Assembly: GCA_019075865.1 (NCBI GenBank)
Contig: JAGXAN010000005.1
Location: 1 to 64,000, forward strand
Reading direction: 5' to 3'
Source of the DNA: Hyphomicrobiales bacterium
GTDB taxonomy: Bacteria > Pseudomonadota > Alphaproteobacteria > Rhizobiales > Beijerinckiaceae
DNA length: 64,000 bases
Part shown: one piece after another, positions 1-8,651 of the stretch
Position numbering within the stretch: the stretch's first letter is position 1
Layout of the letters: each line of letters opens with the position of its first letter
Notes under the pieces: model-generated
What the model was told of the DNA's origin: nothing
Seen by the model: the letters and a program-made list of their open reading frames with translations, nothing else
The model's database searches: none
Made by a program: the position numbers and the translations under genes

Positions 1-2
1 GA

Positions 3-194
3 AAGAACTGGCTCTTTGCAGGCTCCGACCAGGGCGGCGAGCGCATCGCCAATATCCTGACCATCATCGAGACGGCCAAACTCCATGGCCTGAATCCGGA
101 AGTCTATCTGACGGACGTCCTGACCCGCGTTCAGGATCATCCAGCGGATTGTCAATCAGCAACCAATTGGGGCCCCGTCTCAAAACACAACTAA
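3..194 (+). pseudogene. IS66-family transposase, C-terminal remnant
   Basis: The window opens inside a reading frame, codons starting at base 3, that translates to a stretch typical of the end of IS66 TnpC transposases: KNWLFAGSDQGGER, then IETAKLHGLNP, then YLTDVLTRVQDHP. In intact IS66 proteins this is followed by an INRIDELLPWNW-like tail. Here the frame departs after HP into unrelated residues and stops at 192-194, so the last segment looks truncated or replaced. The N-terminal part lies outside the window. Family membership is from recognised motifs; the claim that it is inactive is inference. It sits beside a decayed recombinase and a tRNA gene, consistent with a mobile-DNA scar. Confidence 0.72.
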
Positions 195-339
195 GGTGTT
201 GTCAAATCAGCCACATATGCCCAATTTGTGGGGTTCCTATCGGCGCCGATTGGTACCCCTGTCATCTACCGAATTCACTCGATGGATCAATAGGTTGGCA
301 CACGTATGGGTGGGGTCCCACTTTGATGCTGAATCACAC

Positions 340-656
<317 letters not shown>

Positions 657-1395
657 ATTTTGGGCAACCTAACTGATTTGCAAGACATCAGCAAGACGCC
701 TTTGGCGGCGGCACAAAATTAAGTGGTTTCTCGGGGGGCGGTGGCGCGCTGAAAACCGGCCAACGGCGGCGCGAAACGGCCGCGCAAAAACGCTTGCACG
801 ACACCGCTTGCCAAAGTCTTGAAATCTGTGGGTTTTGACCCATGGTCGGCGCGCCGAAATCGTCTTGGCGGCCGCGTCAAAAAATAATCGGCGGCACAGC
901 ACGTTTTTTTGCAAAAAATGGCTTGCATGTGACGCCACAAAAGCATATTTGCAACTTGCCCAATTTCGCACGTGCCTGTGGTCGTGTGTCGGTTGGTGTG
1001 TATCCGGACAAGAGGCCGGTGCAGCACCAGTACAAAACCGGCAGCCGGAGGCTAACCGGCGAACCCCTTCCAAAGGGGGATCGCGACTTGAAGCAACGAC
1101 GGACCGGGCTTTTTCGTCTCTGTTGACCCTCCAAAGGTCAGCGTCATGAAGAGGCTTGTCTTTCTTGCCGGGCGTGCGGACGGGACCCAATCCCTAATCC
1201 AAACGATGGCCCAGGACATCATCTGCTTGCAGTTGATTCTCCAAAGCCACGGCGCAGCACCGGACTGGTTTAGCACCAGTCCAAATGGCTTTGTCAGCTC
1301 AACGCGGCGTTTCCAACGCGCCTCGTAAGGCGGACTTGTCATATCGTTTTGGATTTCAAATCCGTGGGCCCGCGCCTGCGGAAGGGGTGACGACA
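657..1395 (+). ncRNA. Long 5' leader of the ornithine decarboxylase gene, candidate speF-type leader RNA
   Basis: About 740 bases without a convincing long gene precede the decarboxylase. Hairpins visible in the second half include CCCCTT/AGGGGG near 1065-1079, GGACTGG/CCAGTCC at 1262-1282 with a 7-nt loop, and CGCCT/AGGCG around 1318-1332. Alphaproteobacterial ornithine decarboxylase genes are known to carry a conserved ~400-nt RNA motif called speF (Rfam RF00518). The position, length and downstream gene fit, but I could not run a covariance search, so the identity is inference. A possible weak promoter (TTGCAT at 923-928) precedes it. The first ~300 bases show nothing else I can name. Confidence 0.45.
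1146..1328 (+). CDS. Candidate 60-residue leader ORF upstream of the ornithine decarboxylase
   Basis: An ATG at 1146 preceded by AAAGG opens a 60-codon frame beginning MKRLVFLAGRADGTQSL and ending at 1328, inside the long leader and 67 bases before the decarboxylase start. It overlaps the GGACTGG/CCAGTCC hairpin. In gammaproteobacteria, speF is controlled by an ornithine-sensing leader peptide; nothing in this sequence resembles that peptide, so any regulatory role here is speculation. It may equally be a chance frame in a structured RNA. No domain is recognised. Confidence 0.25.
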   Translation: MKRLVFLAGRADGTQSLIQTMAQDIICLQLILQSHGAAPDWFSTSPNGFVSSTRRFQRAS

Positions 1396-2526
1396 ATGAG
1401 CGACCGCATTCACGAATTTCTGCGCAACCGACGCGAAGATGGCCCATGCATGGTGCTGGACCTCGACATCGTTCGCGACAATTACAGCCGCTTTGCCAAG
1501 GCATTGCCCGACACCCGCGTCTATTATGCGGTAAAGGCCAATCCCGACGCCAAGGTTCTGGGCCTGCTGGCCGAGCTTGGCTCGTGCTTTGACACCGCCT
1601 CCGTGGTGGAAATCGAGCAGGTGCTGGCCGCTGGTGCCACCGCTGAGCGCATCTCGTTTGGCAATACCATCAAGAAAGAGCGCGACATTGCCCGTGCCTT
1701 TACGCTGGGCGTGCGGCTTTTTGCGGTCGATTGCGAAGCCGAAGTCGAGAAAGTGGCGCGCGCTGCCCCCGGTGCCAAGGTATTCTGCCGCATTCTGTGC
1801 GATGGCGAAGGTGCCGAATGGCCGCTGTCGCGCAAATTTGGCTGTGTGCCGGAAATGGCATCGCGGTTGCTGGAGCATGCGCATCGCCTTGGTCTGGTCG
1901 CGCATGGCCTGTCGTTTCATGTCGGCTCGCAGCAACGCAACCCGCATATGTGGGACGGTGCCCTGCAGGCCTGCGGCGCGATTTTCAAGGAACTGGCCGA
2001 GCGCGGCATCAATTTGCAGATGGTCAACCTCGGCGGCGGTTTTCCAACCCGCTACCTGAAAGACGTGCCGGCGGTAAAAGCCTACGGCCAGGCGATTTTC
2101 CGCGCCCTGCGCAAGCATTTTGGTAACCGGATTCCGGAAACCATCATCGAGCCAGGCCGTGGCATGGTCGGCAGCGCCGGGATGATCGAAGCCGAAGTCG
2201 TGCTGATTTCCAAAAAGTCTGACGCCGACAAGGTCAAGTGGGTCTATCTCGACATTGGCAAGTTCAATGGCCTCGCCGAGACCATGGACGAGATGATCCG
2301 CTATCCGATCCGCACGGCTTTTGACCACGATGCCAAAGAGCCTTGCGTATTGGCCGGGCCCTCGTGTGATTCGGTGGACGTGCTTTACGAGAAAGACCCC
2401 TATTGGCTGCCGGTCAGCCTCGAAATCGGGGCCAAAGTGTTGATTGAAGGTTGCGGCGCTTATACCACAACTTATTCCTGCGTCGGCTTCAACGGCTTCC
2501 CGCCCTTGAAATCCTACGTCATCTAA
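1396..2526 (+). CDS. Ornithine (possibly lysine/ornithine) decarboxylase, alanine-racemase-fold type
   Basis: This 376-residue PLP enzyme removes the alpha-carboxyl of ornithine to give putrescine, the entry to polyamine synthesis; it is cytoplasmic and usually dimeric. It belongs to fold type III decarboxylases. Visible are the PLP lysine in YAVKANPD (about residue 47), the phosphate-binding NLGGGFPTRY, the EPGRGMVG block, and the C-terminal GPSCDSVDVL carrying the active-site Cys-Asp pair. Length matches short bacterial and eukaryotic-like ornithine decarboxylases, not the ~730-residue inducible SpeF fold. ATG 1396 is preceded by GAAGGGG; an in-frame start at 1285 would add non-conserved residues. 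A long structured leader precedes it. Activity on lysine or diaminopimelate cannot be excluded. Confidence 0.88.
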   Translation: MSDRIHEFLRNRREDGPCMVLDLDIVRDNYSRFAKALPDTRVYYAVKANPDAKVLGLLAELGSCFDTASVVEIEQVLAAGATAERISFGNTIKKERDIARAFTLGVRLFAVDCEAEVEKVARAAPGAKVFCRILCDGEGAEWPLSRKFGCVPEMASRLLEHAHRLGLVAHGLSFHVGSQQRNPHMWDGALQACGAIFKELAERGINLQMVNLGGGFPTRYLKDVPAVKAYGQAIFRALRKHFGNRIPETIIEPGRGMVGSAGMIEAEVVLISKKSDADKVKWVYLDIGKFNGLAETMDEMIRYPIRTAFDHDAKEPCVLAGPSCDSVDVLYEKDPYWLPVSLEIGAKVLIEGCGAYTTTYSCVGFNGFPPLKSYVI

Positions 2527-2542
2527 TCACCGTCAACGTGTC

Positions 2543-2569
2543 CCGCAAAGCCTGCAAACGGCTTTGCGG
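2543..2569 (+). terminator. Hairpin after the ornithine decarboxylase gene
   Basis: A perfect 10-bp stem CCGCAAAGCC/GGCTTTGCGG with a 7-nt loop starts 16 bases after the decarboxylase stop. No strong T-run follows (only CGTTTTGG further on), so termination strength is uncertain. The remaining ~230 bases before the next gene contain a small palindrome, GAGGAA-T-TTCCTC at 2769-2781, and nothing else I can name. Confidence 0.55.
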
Positions 2570-2801
2570 TCACGCGGGTTCGCCCGTTTTGGCAGGGGCG
2601 GCCTGCCTGCCCAACAGAAATGGCCCATATGTCACCACGGACGGCCGAGCTTGCCTGCGCGTGATAGCGGCAAAAAGGCACCCTTCCCATTCCGTTTTAT
2701 CTGCTATATTAGGCCAAAGAATCGTTGTGGCTATATAAGGATACAGCCATTGCCCCGATTTAGGCCAAGAGGAATTTCCTCGATTTGAGACAACCCGTTC
2801 A

Positions 2802-3482
2802 ATGCGCAAGCATTTGATGCCCGGCCCCTTCATCATCGTATTTTTTGTGCTGGCGCTTGGCTTGCTGGCCGGCTTTGTTGCGTTCACCAATTCGCTGCAT
2901 TTTGCGCAAGGCCCGCCAGATGGCGAGGCGATTGTCGCGCTCACCGGCGGACCGGATCGCATTCAGGCCGCGGTATCGCTGCTGGCGGACGGCCACAGCC
3001 GCAAGCTCCTGATCAGCGGCGTCAATCCAAGCACCACGACGCATGAACTGGCGCATCGCATTCCCAACTTCGCGCAATGGAAGGAATGCTGCATCGAACT
3101 CGGTTACGACGCCAAAAACACCATTGGCAATGCCGCCGAAACCAGCCGCTGGGTCAAGGCGCGCGGCATTCAGCATTCGCTGATCGTGGTGACCTCCTAC
3201 TACCACATGCCGCGCGCCCTGCTGGAGCTTGGCAATGTGTTGCCCGGCCTGAAACTCATCCCCTACCCGGTAGGCCCGCAGCATTCGCATGACGAAATCT
3301 GGTCGAACCCGCAGGCCCTGCGTCTGGTCGGGGTCGAATATGTCAAATTCATCGGTGTGTGGCTGCGCATCACCTTTTTTTCAGGCACCAGCCTGAAGCC
3401 GGATGCAAGCCAATTGCGCCCCACCATGTCGAGCAACCCGAACGGCGATCCGATTTCGACAATTTCACGGCCAGAGCGCTAG
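2802..3482 (+). CDS. YdcF-like (DUF218) membrane-anchored protein
   Basis: 226 residues. One N-terminal membrane segment (about residues 8-28, PFIIVFFVLALGLLAGFVAF) is followed by a DUF218 domain. The domain shows IVALTGGPDRIQAAVSLL, then LLISGV, NTIGNAAETSRWVKARG and VVTSYYHMPRALLE, the conserved T-G-G, E-A and S-x-H-M positions of the family. DUF218 proteins are linked to envelope metabolism; the biochemical activity is generally unknown. It lies 42 bases upstream of the plsC-type acyltransferase on the same strand, a pairing common in this group of bacteria, so a role in envelope lipids or peptidoglycan is plausible. An alternative start at 2817 is possible. Confidence 0.82.
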   Translation: MRKHLMPGPFIIVFFVLALGLLAGFVAFTNSLHFAQGPPDGEAIVALTGGPDRIQAAVSLLADGHSRKLLISGVNPSTTTHELAHRIPNFAQWKECCIELGYDAKNTIGNAAETSRWVKARGIQHSLIVVTSYYHMPRALLELGNVLPGLKLIPYPVGPQHSHDEIWSNPQALRLVGVEYVKFIGVWLRITFFSGTSLKPDASQLRPTMSSNPNGDPISTISRPER

Positions 3483-3524
3483 CGGCGGCTTTCCTTGGCG
3501 ACGTTTTTGCGGCAAGAGAGATGC

Positions 3525-4322
3525 ATGATCCTGCTCCGGTCCCTCATTTTCAACCTCGCCTTCTACATCACCCTTACCGGGTTGGTGATTGGCGGCATCC
3601 CCTGCATGTTCATGGACCGCTTTGCGATCTTCGCACTGGCGCGTCTATGGGCCAAATCGTCGATTTTTCTGCTCGACAAGATCTGCGGCACCAAATTCGA
3701 GTTTCGCAATCTCGACAAGGTTCCCAAAGGCGCCTTGCTGGTGGCCGCCAAGCACGAATCGATTTTCGAGACCTTTGCACTGACCCTCGCCTTCGACGAT
3801 TTCACTTACATACTCAAGCGGCAATTGCTCTATATTCCGCTTTTTGGCAGCTATTTGCGCACCGCCGAACAGGTGGACATTGACCGCAAAAAGGGCAGTT
3901 CCGCCCTGCGCCAGGCCGCGGCGCGCGCGCGCGAAGTGCTCGCCAATGGTCGCCAGTTCCTTATCTATGTCGAGGGCACAAGGCGCCCGGCCGGCGCACC
4001 GCCCAGCTACAAGTTCGGCGCGACCCATATTTATCGGGAGACCAACACGCCCTGCCTGCCGGTTGCACTCAATACCGGATTGTTCTGGCCACGACGCAGC
4101 TTCATGCGCTATCCGGGCACCATCGTCATCGAGTTTCTCGACATAATCCCCCCCGGCCTCGACAAAAATGAATTCGCGCAACAACTGGAATCATCGATCG
4201 AGACGGCCTGTAACCGCCTGAACGCCGAGGCGGTGGCGGCCCATCCCGCGCGCGCAGCCCTTTTGGCCAAAGGCGCACAGGCCGATATGGCCAAGCCGGC
4301 CAGGCCCAAAACGCCGGCTTGA
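3525..4322 (+). CDS. plsC: 1-acyl-sn-glycerol-3-phosphate acyltransferase (PlsC family)
   Basis: 265 residues. The enzyme acylates lysophosphatidic acid at sn-2 to make phosphatidic acid at the inner membrane. The first ~45 residues are hydrophobic (SLIFNLAFYITLTGLVIGGI). The catalytic block reads AAKHESIFETFAL, so the usual H-x4-D is H-x4-E, a variant also known in related alphaproteobacteria. Block III is YVEGTRRP, followed by PCLPVALNTG (block IV). ATG 3525 has AAGAGAG upstream; the frame opens earlier at 3495 without a good ribosome site. It probably forms a unit with the upstream YdcF-like gene. Confidence 0.9.
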   Translation: MILLRSLIFNLAFYITLTGLVIGGIPCMFMDRFAIFALARLWAKSSIFLLDKICGTKFEFRNLDKVPKGALLVAAKHESIFETFALTLAFDDFTYILKRQLLYIPLFGSYLRTAEQVDIDRKKGSSALRQAAARAREVLANGRQFLIYVEGTRRPAGAPPSYKFGATHIYRETNTPCLPVALNTGLFWPRRSFMRYPGTIVIEFLDIIPPGLDKNEFAQQLESSIETACNRLNAEAVAAHPARAALLAKGAQADMAKPARPKTPA

Positions 4323-4391
4323 CACGCCTGCAAAAATGTTCCATTAATGTTCACGTCAATATCGCTTTATGTTCTCAGTGCGAGCCCATTC

Positions 4392-4826
4392 ATGACGCTG
4401 GACCTGGCCAAATTCGAGACCCTCATTACGGCAACCCCACGTGCCGAATCGCCTGTTCGCCGTTATTTCGGGGCATTGGGCCGCGATCCGCGCATCAGTT
4501 CAGGCAAGGTTTGCACCGTGGGCAATGGCCGTTTTCATCGCTGGCGCACCAGATCGGGCACGCTTTGCACTTTCACCCGCTTTCGTGATTTTGAAGATTG
4601 TGCGGATTTTACCGATTGCATCGTTGCCGCCATTGTCGGTGCGGGCGCACAAGCCCGCATCATCGCCGCTTTCGAGCGCGATTCGAGGGGTGCCAGCCCC
4701 GCCGAACTGCAATTTGCCAAGCTCGCCGCCATCACCGGCGTTGACGAATGGCAGGTGCATTTCATGGCCGCTGACCCGGCCTTGCGCCGCCACATCCTGC
4801 AGGAGCTAGTGACCGCCGCCCATTAG
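4392..4826 (+). CDS. Uncharacterised protein
   Basis: 144 residues from ATG 4392 (159 if ATG 4347 is used; neither has a clear ribosome site). No signal peptide, membrane segment or known motif is visible. The protein is rich in Arg, Ala, Phe and Asp and looks soluble, with one central stretch DFEDCADFTDCIVAAIVGAGAQARIIAAFE. Codon use matches its neighbours, which supports a real gene. It converges on the ChaC gene, overlapping its stop by 4 bases. I do not recognise a family and assign no function. Confidence 0.6.
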   Translation: MTLDLAKFETLITATPRAESPVRRYFGALGRDPRISSGKVCTVGNGRFHRWRTRSGTLCTFTRFRDFEDCADFTDCIVAAIVGAGAQARIIAAFERDSRGASPAELQFAKLAAITGVDEWQVHFMAADPALRRHILQELVTAAH

Positions 4827-5380
4827 CTGGCAGGCGCGACATATTCGGGGCCGAGCCTTTTGGCCAGCCAGGCCAGAGTCTCGTCGTGAATGCCAAGTTC
4901 TTCAAGATGCTTATAGGTGTTGAGAATATATTCCGGGTTTTCACCTGATATACCGCAGCCCTGGCGCACCAGCGCCAACAGCCGCTCTGGCAAAAGGCGT
5001 CCGGCATATTGGGCGTGGTCACGCTCGGCCACGTAAGTTACAGCCGACACCACGCCCCCGGTCGAGAGATGCGCCGGCACCTGCGTTTCGCGATAGACCA
5101 TGGTTGCCTGCTCGCGCGCCCGCAAATAGGCCATCACTTCCTCGCGCGCGCTGCCGGCCACCCGATAAGCGACCCCGTGGCAGGTGCCCCCGGCGTCCAG
5201 CCCCAGCACCAGACCCGGCGTTTCCGGCGTGCCGCGATGCACATGCGAATAGATGCACAAGGCGCGATGATACCCGAATATCTGCGCCATCCGCCGCTCG
5301 ATGTGGCTGAACCCGGGGCGCCAGATCAGCGACCCATAGCCAAACACCCAAAAATCATTGACCGACGGCTGCGCTACCAT
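4823..5380 (-). CDS. ChaC-like gamma-glutamylcyclotransferase
   Basis: 185 residues. ChaC enzymes cleave gamma-glutamyl dipeptides or glutathione, releasing 5-oxoproline in the cytoplasm. The diagnostic FGYGSLIWRPGF substrate-binding loop stands near the N-terminus. GLVLGLDAGGTCHGVAYRV and MVYRETQVP follow, then GCGISGENPEYILNTYKHLEELG near the end, all typical of the family. ATG at 5380 has GGAG 8 bases upstream; an alternative ATG at 5386 is too close to that site. It is divergent from the DUF2125 gene with 64 bases between them. Confidence 0.88.
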   Translation of the reverse strand: MVAQPSVNDFWVFGYGSLIWRPGFSHIERRMAQIFGYHRALCIYSHVHRGTPETPGLVLGLDAGGTCHGVAYRVAGSAREEVMAYLRAREQATMVYRETQVPAHLSTGGVVSAVTYVAERDHAQYAGRLLPERLLALVRQGCGISGENPEYILNTYKHLEELGIHDETLAWLAKRLGPEYVAPAS

Positions 5381-5444
5381 TTTCATTACTCCACGCCTCA
5401 CCTTATGATGCAATTTACAACTTACCGCGATAAAAGCAGCGATT

Positions 5445-6503
5445 ATGTCAAACAGCCAAAATATGCCACCCCGCCGCATCGCGCGCGGCACCCAAATCGT
5501 GATTGGAATGGGGATTGCCGCCGCAATATGGAGCGGCATTTGGCTGGGACTGCAGCATTGGGCCAATCTTCGCCTCGATCAATGGCTCGCCAGCGAAAAG
5601 GCGGCCGGGCGCGAATGGTCTTGCCAAAGCCGCAAGTGGCAGGGCTACCCGTTCCACCTGCGCCTGGACTGCGAGGGTGCGGCTTTCTCCGGGCTCGTGC
5701 GCGGCCAGTCGGTAAAGCTGCACCTTAACGCCCTGCACATCACCGCCGACGCGCTGCTTCCCGGTCATTTTACCACGATGGCCACCGCCCCCATGCAAAT
5801 AGACATAGCCTCAACGGGTCTGAAATTGAACTGGAACCGGTTGGCAACTGCCGTTCAGATCTCGCTTGGCCCCAACCCCCAATTGCGGACGTTTGAATGG
5901 CAAGCCGATCATCTGGCCATTGAAGCCATCAATCCAGCATCGACAGCCGCGACCACGCGGGTGGAAGCGCTCGACCTTGCCGCCCACAACCTCGACCGGC
6001 AGCAAAGCCCGATTGAGGTGACGCTGAAGGGCGTTGAATCCCCCGCGTTAAATCTTTGGCTCAAAAGCGGTGATGCCGCCAACCTGACCCTGCATGCCAC
6101 CGCCAGCCAATTGATGCTGCCGGCATTGACGGCACAGCCGCAAAGCCTGCCGCAGTGGCTGGAAGGCTGGCGTCAGCGTTCCGGCGCGCTGGCATTGCAG
6201 GAAACCCGATTTGACAAAGGCCCTGTCAAGATCACCGCCAGCGGCACCTTGCATCTCGATGCGGCCCATCGCCTCGATGGACACCTTGCCACGCAATCAT
6301 CGGGGCTGGATCCGCTGCTGGCAAGCTTGGGTCTGCCCAAGCTCAACAGTGGCCTTGGCGCACTTTTGGCTGGCCTGGCCGCCCCGGCCACGACCAGCGC
6401 ACCCACCCTTGAAGGCGGCACGCCGATGAATTTTGATTTCACCAATGGCAAGCTGTTTGTCGGGCCCTTGCCAACCCCGGTGCGAATGCTGCCACTTTAT
6501 TGA
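5445..6503 (+). CDS. DUF2125 domain protein, membrane-anchored
   Basis: 352 residues. An N-terminal hydrophobic segment (about residues 18-38, IVIGMGIAAAIWSGIWLGL) anchors the protein, with the rest probably periplasmic. The following region, RLDQWLASEKAAGREWSCQS then WQGYPFHLRLDCEGAAF, is the signature of DUF2125, a family common in alphaproteobacteria and predicted to form a beta-rich, AsmA-like fold. Function is unknown. It ends 13 bases before the convergent tyrC-type gene, and no operon partner is visible. Confidence 0.8.
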   Translation: MSNSQNMPPRRIARGTQIVIGMGIAAAIWSGIWLGLQHWANLRLDQWLASEKAAGREWSCQSRKWQGYPFHLRLDCEGAAFSGLVRGQSVKLHLNALHITADALLPGHFTTMATAPMQIDIASTGLKLNWNRLATAVQISLGPNPQLRTFEWQADHLAIEAINPASTAATTRVEALDLAAHNLDRQQSPIEVTLKGVESPALNLWLKSGDAANLTLHATASQLMLPALTAQPQSLPQWLEGWRQRSGALALQETRFDKGPVKITASGTLHLDAAHRLDGHLATQSSGLDPLLASLGLPKLNSGLGALLAGLAAPATTSAPTLEGGTPMNFDFTNGKLFVGPLPTPVRMLPLY

Positions 6504-6516
6504 AAATTAAGGCGTT

Positions 6517-7455
6517 TCACGCCTCCGGCTTCATTTGCCCATGATCCTGCCGGCCAAAGTCGGCGGCCTGGGTCTCCTGGCCCTGCTCAATGATGCTGCG
6601 CCGAATGGCGCGGGTACGGGTGAACAGGTCAAACAGCCCGTCGCCGTCGCCCCAGCGGATCATCCGTTGCAACGCTGCCAGATCCTCATTGAAACGACCG
6701 AGCATTTCCAGCACCGCATCCTTGTTGTACAAAAAAACGTCCCGCCACATGGTCGGGTCGGAGGCCGCGATGCGGGTAAAGTCGCGAAAACCACCGGCCG
6801 AGAATTTGATGACCTCGGAGGCCGTCACCTCTTCCATATCTGCGGCCGTGCCCACGATATTATAGGCAATCAGATGCGGCACGTGACTGGTGATCGCGAG
6901 CACCAGATCATGGTGGGAAGGGGTCATGGTTTCAACATTAGACCCCGCCGCGCGCCAGAATGCGCACACTTTCTCCACCGCCTCGGGGGCGGCACCATCG
7001 GGGGGCGTCACAATGCACCAGCGATTGTGAAACAAAGTCGCAAATCCGGCATCCGGCCCCGAATATTCGGTTCCCGCCACCGGATGCGCTGGCACCAGAT
7101 GCACACCCTCTGGCAGCAAAGGTGCCAATGCCGCCACTACCGCACCCTTCACCGAACCAACATCCGACAAGATAGAGCCAGTTGAGAGATACGGGGCAAT
7201 TTGCGTCATGACAGCGGCGCTCGCACCCACTGGCACGCATAAAATCACCAGATCGGCGCTCCGCACTGCCGCACCCGCATCCGCCGTGACTTCATCGCCC
7301 AGTTTCAGCGCCCGCAATCGCCCAAGCACCGCATCGGACGCGTCGCACAGCACCAATCGCGCGGCAAGCTTGCGCATGGCAATCACGCGGGCCAGCGAGG
7401 AGCCGATCAAGCCCAGACCGATCAAGGTAATCTGCGCAAACAGCGGTTCGGGCAA
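6517..7455 (-). CDS. tyrC: Prephenate/arogenate dehydrogenase (TyrA/TyrC family)
   Basis: 312 residues from a TTG start at 7455, preceded by AGGGG. Starting there gives MPEPLFAQITLIGLGLIGSS, matching the usual family N-terminus, whereas the ATG at 7605 would overlap hisC by 116 bases. The enzyme oxidatively decarboxylates prephenate or arogenate, giving the tyrosine precursor. The Rossmann motif GLGLIGSS, DVGSVKGAVV, PAHPVAGTEYSGPDAG and ITSHVPHLIAY are all present. It is the last gene of the minus-strand operon chorismate mutase-hisC-tyrC, 34 bases after hisC. NAD or NADP preference cannot be read from this. Confidence 0.9.
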   Translation of the reverse strand: MPEPLFAQITLIGLGLIGSSLARVIAMRKLAARLVLCDASDAVLGRLRALKLGDEVTADAGAAVRSADLVILCVPVGASAAVMTQIAPYLSTGSILSDVGSVKGAVVAALAPLLPEGVHLVPAHPVAGTEYSGPDAGFATLFHNRWCIVTPPDGAAPEAVEKVCAFWRAAGSNVETMTPSHHDLVLAITSHVPHLIAYNIVGTAADMEEVTASEVIKFSAGGFRDFTRIAASDPTMWRDVFLYNKDAVLEMLGRFNEDLAALQRMIRWGDGDGLFDLFTRTRAIRRSIIEQGQETQAADFGRQDHGQMKPEA

Positions 7456-7489
7456 TGCCCCTGCGAGCGAACTTTCGGAGCCGCGTGAA

Positions 7490-8611
7490 TCAGCCAACCG
7501 ATTTCCCCATAAATTCCCGCAGGGCTTCCACCACAAGCTTGTTGGCCTCGGCGCTGCCAATGGTAAGACGCAGGCAATGGGGCAATTCATAGGCCGCCAC
7601 CGCACGCAGGATCAAGCCGCGCTGCGTCAGAAATGCATCGGCAGCCTTGGCATTGCGCCCCGCCTCTTCCGCAAAATGCAGCAGAATAAAATTACCAACC
7701 GACGGCGTGACACCAATGCCCAGATTGCTGATTTCGCGGGTCAGCCAGCCCAGCCATTCGGTATTATGGGCCTGCGCCGCTGCCACATGCGCGCCATCCT
7801 CCATTGCCGCAACGCCCGCCGCAATCGAGGCCCCGCCAACATTGAACGGCCCGCGAATCCGGTTAAGCGCATCGCAAACCGCCTCCGGCGCGTAGCACCA
7901 GCCAATACGCAAATTGGCAAGGCCATAGATTTTCGAAAAGGTGCGGGTCATCACCACATTCGGGTATTGCGCAACCAGTTCAATACCCGCCGCATAATCA
8001 TTGCGCGTGACATATTCGGCATAGGCCGCATCCAGCACCAGCAACACATGCGCAGGCAGGCTCTGCACCAGCCGCGTCACTTCCGCCGCGGGCAGGTAAG
8101 TCCCGGTCGGATTATTGGGATTGGCCAGAAAAACCATTTTCGTGCGCGGCGTCACCTTGGCCAGGATTGCATCGACATTGGCGGTCAAATCGACTTCTTC
8201 TGCCACCACCGGCACCGCACCCACCGACAAAAGCGCGATGCGATACACCAAAAAGCCGTGCCGGCAGAAAATGCCTTCATCGCCCGGCCCGGCATAGGCC
8301 AGCGTCAGCAGCGACAGAATTTCATCCGAACCCGCGCCGCATACGATGCGGGCCGGGTCCAGCCCATAGCGCTTGCCAATCGCTTCACGCAGAAGCGTTG
8401 AAGAGCCATCCGGATACAGCTCCAATTGACCCGCCATAGCCTGATAGGCTGCCACGGCATGCGGCGAGGCTCCCAGCGGCGTTTCATTGGAGGAGAGTTT
8501 ATGCAGCTTCACGCCTTTAGGCGCGGCGCTCTTGCCCGGCACATAGGCCTCGATTTCCATGATCGAGGCACGCGGCATGGGCCGCTCAACTGATTTGGGG
8601 GCATTGGACAT
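7490..8611 (-). CDS. hisC: Histidinol-phosphate/aromatic aminotransferase
   Basis: 373 residues, a fold-type I PLP aminotransferase. HisC transaminates imidazole-acetol phosphate in histidine synthesis; homologues beside tyrC often act on aromatic keto acids such as prephenate or phenylpyruvate, which is the likely role here. Motifs: [53 protein letters not shown], and the PLP lysine in [17 protein letters not shown] (about K227). ATG 8611 has GGAG 8 bases upstream. It lies 40 bases after the chorismate mutase gene. Confidence 0.92.
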   Translation of the reverse strand: MSNAPKSVERPMPRASIMEIEAYVPGKSAAPKGVKLHKLSSNETPLGASPHAVAAYQAMAGQLELYPDGSSTLLREAIGKRYGLDPARIVCGAGSDEILSLLTLAYAGPGDEGIFCRHGFLVYRIALLSVGAVPVVAEEVDLTANVDAILAKVTPRTKMVFLANPNNPTGTYLPAAEVTRLVQSLPAHVLLVLDAAYAEYVTRNDYAAGIELVAQYPNVVMTRTFSKIYGLANLRIGWCYAPEAVCDALNRIRGPFNVGGASIAAGVAAMEDGAHVAAAQAHNTEWLGWLTREISNLGIGVTPSVGNFILLHFAEEAGRNAKAADAFLTQRGLILRAVAAYELPHCLRLTIGSAEANKLVVEALREFMGKSVG

Positions 8612-8651
8612 GAAGAGGGCTCCATCGGCACATTCGCCTTGAGGGCCTCTC

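Noticed and set aside
669-1190. 173-codon minus frame in the decarboxylase leader
   Set aside because: No motif, overlaps a structured leader, codon pattern not gene-like.
1339-2328. A 329-codon antisense frame opposite the ornithine decarboxylase
   Set aside because: Shadow of a well-supported gene; no family similarity and no promoter.
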